Below, piece after piece: positions 62,188 to 64,000 of a stretch of DNA of 64,000 bases. The DNA lies in assembly GCF_900162725.1 (NCBI RefSeq), contig NZ_LT799418.1, positions 3,070,443 through 3,134,442 of the forward strand. The letters are read 5' to 3'. The notes below the pieces were generated by a model. The model searched no databases, was not told the origin of the DNA, and was given only the letters and a program-made list of their open reading frames with translations. The first letter of the stretch is position 1, and each line of letters opens with the position of its first letter. A program made the translations under genes and the position numbers. The stretch comes from Parabacteroides sp. Marseille-P3160. Lineage in GTDB: Bacteria > Bacteroidota > Bacteroidia > Bacteroidales > Tannerellaceae.

Positions 62188-64000
62188 TTAATATCCGGAC
62201 TCATTATCTGCCGTATTAAAATCAACTACATTTTTACGATTGGCAATGATACGGTCGAAATCTTCTTTCGCTCCGACGATCAGGCGATCGAATTCGCGTT
62301 GTCCGGTACCGGCCGGGATCAAATGTCCGCAAATAACATTCTCTTTCAGACCTTCCAGACGGTCTACTTTTCCATTGATGGCAGCTTCGTTTAAGACTTT
62401 GGTTGTTTCCTGGAAAGAAGCGGCCGACATGAAGCTGGTTGTCTGTAAAGCAGCACGGGTAATACCCTGAAGGATCTGGTTCGTGGTTGCAGGAATAGCA
62501 TCACGGACTTCCACCAATTTCAGGTCACGGCGTTTCAACATACTGTTTTCATCGCGCAGTTTACGGGCAGTCACGATTTGGCCGGCCTTCAACGTCTGGG
62601 AATCACCGGCATCGACAACTACTTTCTTGCCCCATACACGATCATTCTCCTCCATTACTTCCAATTTATCAACAACCTGTTGCTCCAGAAAACGAGTATC
62701 TCCCGGATCCAATACTTCCACTTTACGCATCATCTGACGGACGATCACTTCAAAGTGCTTGTCATTGATCTTCACACCCTGTAGGCGGTATACATCCTGT
62801 ACTTCGTTTACAATGTATTCTTGTACAGCCGTAGGCCCCTTGATAGCCAGGATGTCGGCCGGCGTAATAGCTCCGTCCGATAAAGGCATACCGGCGCGTA
62901 CATAGTCGTTCTCCTGTACCAATAATTGTTTGGACAACGGTACCATGTATTTCTTCACCTCGCCTAATTTCGAAGTAACGGTCAACTCACGATTTCCGCG
63001 CTTGATCTTTCCGAATTGGACTTCCCCGTCGATTTCGGAAACAACGGCAGGATTGGACGGGTTACGAGCCTCGAAAAGTTCCGTTACACGCGGAAGACCA
63101 CCCGTGATATCACCGGCTTTACCTACCGCACGCGGTATCTTAACCAAAACTTCACCTGCTTTAATCAGATCTTTATTGTCCTTGATGACGTGTGCACCCA
63201 GAGGCAAAGAATAATTCTTCAAATAATTGCCTTTCTCATCGACAATATGGGCGGAAGGAGCTTTCGTCTTGTCTTTCGATTCGATGATAATCTTCTCCTT
63301 CAATCCGGTCGTTTCGTCGTTTTCAACCTTGTAAGTGATGTTTTCAATCAAATTCTCGAATTCGATCTTACCGGTTACTTCCGAAACGATAACAGCATTA
63401 AACGGGTCCCACTCGAGGATTACATCACCCTTCTTAATGGCGCTTCCGCTAGCCATGAACAACTTGGAACCGTACGGGATGTTATGCGTATGCAAAACGA
63501 TCTTCGTATTCGGATCGACGATACGCATTTCGGCCAAACGGCTTACCACAACGGCATATTTCTTTTTAGTTGTTTCGTCGGTAACGTCAACCGTACGCAA
63601 TTCATCTATTTCCAGCACACCGTCATATTTGGAAACCAAACTGTTTTCCGTAGCGATGTTGGAAGCGATACCTCCGACGTGGAATGTACGCAATGTCAAC
63701 TGGGTTCCCGGCTCTCCAATGGATTGTGCAGCAATAACTCCTACTACTTCTCCTTTTTGAACCATACGGCCCGTTGCAAGGTTACGACCGTAACACTTTG
63801 CACAAACGCCTTTCTTGGATTCACAAGTCAAAACGGAACGAATTTCTACGCTCTCAATCGGAGAGTTTTGAATAATCTTAGCCGCATCTTCCCTTATTTC
63901 TTCGCCCGAAGCAACAATGAGTTCTCCGGTCGTCGGATGTATTATATCATGTACCGATACACGTCCTAATATTCGTTCATACAAAGAAGCAATTACCTCT
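62188..64000 (-). CDS. rpoC: RNA polymerase subunit beta' (3' part; 5' part outside window)
   Basis: The catalytic beta' subunit of RNA polymerase. The frame is open to the last base of the window, so about 604 C-terminal residues of a roughly 1400-residue protein are present. Visible are the second zinc-binding site ([15 protein letters not shown]), the trigger-loop-adjacent [16 protein letters not shown], the sandwich-barrel inserts and the C-terminal [33 protein letters not shown]. No rifampicin-site information is available since rpoB is outside. Ends at a strong terminator. Confidence 0.98.
   Translation of the reverse strand, partial: EVIASLYERILGRVSVHDIIHPTTGELIVASGEEIREDAAKIIQNSPIESVEIRSVLTCESKKGVCAKCYGRNLATGRMVQKGEVVGVIAAQSIGEPGTQLTLRTFHVGGIASNIATENSLVSKYDGVLEIDELRTVDVTDETTKKKYAVVVSRLAEMRIVDPNTKIVLHTHNIPYGSKLFMASGSAIKKGDVILEWDPFNAVIVSEVTGKIEFENLIENITYKVENDETTGLKEKIIIESKDKTKAPSAHIVDEKGNYLKNYSLPLGAHVIKDNKDLIKAGEVLVKIPRAVGKAGDITGGLPRVTELFEARNPSNPAVVSEIDGEVQFGKIKRGNRELTVTSKLGEVKKYMVPLSKQLLVQENDYVRAGMPLSDGAITPADILAIKGPTAVQEYIVNEVQDVYRLQGVKINDKHFEVIVRQMMRKVEVLDPGDTRFLEQQVVDKLEVMEENDRVWGKKVVVDAGDSQTLKAGQIVTARKLRDENSMLKRRDLKLVEVRDAIPATTNQILQGITRAALQTTSFMSAASFQETTKVLNEAAINGKVDRLEGLKENVICGHLIPAGTGQREFDRLIVGAKEDFDRIIANRKNVVDFNTADNESGY

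Noticed and set aside
63016-63969. A 317-codon open frame antisense to rpoC
   Set aside because: rpoC is unmistakable on the other strand; the antisense frame has no start context or recognisable domain.

Overview
The window is chromosomal DNA from an anaerobic member of the order Bacteroidales. I infer the Parabacteroides/Tannerellaceae neighbourhood, but no 16S gene is present to prove it. Signs pointing there are GldH, DUF5686 and DUF4199 proteins, type III glutamine synthetase, AsnA, a RicT protein with a long basic tail, many lipoproteins and 'MKK..' signal peptides, few Shine-Dalgarno sites, and repeated promoters of the Bacteroidetes form TTG-N19/20-TAnnTTTG. I see no phage, integrase, insertion sequence, CRISPR array or polysaccharide-utilisation locus. 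About 51 protein genes, one tRNA and one SRP RNA account for nearly all of the sequence.

Layout. 1-7084: the end of purH, then the cell-elongation operon mreB-mreC-mreD-mrdA-rodA. 7088-13015: gldH and ricT (minus), a small beta-barrel, a C69 dipeptidase, a pyruvoyl arginine decarboxylase and superoxide dismutase. 13100-18017: threonine-to-glycine and one-carbon genes (tdh divergent from kbl, a PHP phosphatase, fhs). 18018-18838: a long intergenic stretch with the first copy of an unusual repeat. 18839-26957: a nitrogen block (dapF, dapL, an outer-membrane protein, glnK, amtB, asnA, glnN) behind one well-formed promoter. 27098-34836: nadE, pncB, a TPR protein, lepA and a flavin reductase. 34837-35425: the second repeat copy. 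35426-39585: a porin, an imelysin lipoprotein and a di-heme cytochrome, probably iron or heme related. 39706-50041: a Rid/chorismatase-like protein, a Crp/Fnr regulator, a DUF5686 outer-membrane protein, a YbtPQ/IrtAB-like ABC pair and a clan GH-A glycosidase lipoprotein. 50322-57402: a purine permease, then nitroreductase, DUF2520, kdsC and maf, with apbE, a glycosyltransferase and small envelope proteins on the other strand. 57573-57750: tRNA-Thr and ffs (SRP RNA) behind a textbook promoter. 57915-64000: DoxX, secreted enzymes and the 3' end of rpoC.

Most worth a second look: (1) a dispersed intergenic element, two copies here, starting with four spacerless 22-bp units in mixed orientation and followed by a conserved tail; (2) a promoter motif matching at 18 of 21 positions upstream of both the porin-imelysin-cytochrome operon and the distant YbtPQ/IrtAB-like ABC operon, suggesting one regulator (I infer iron or heme) for both; in the ABC case the promoter is also flanked by an 11-bp inverted repeat; (3) long-range inverted repeats in the leaders of glnK and of the dipeptidase; (4) a perfect heptamer tandem repeat upstream of the glycosidase gene. 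All calls are from reading the sequence only; no searches were run.
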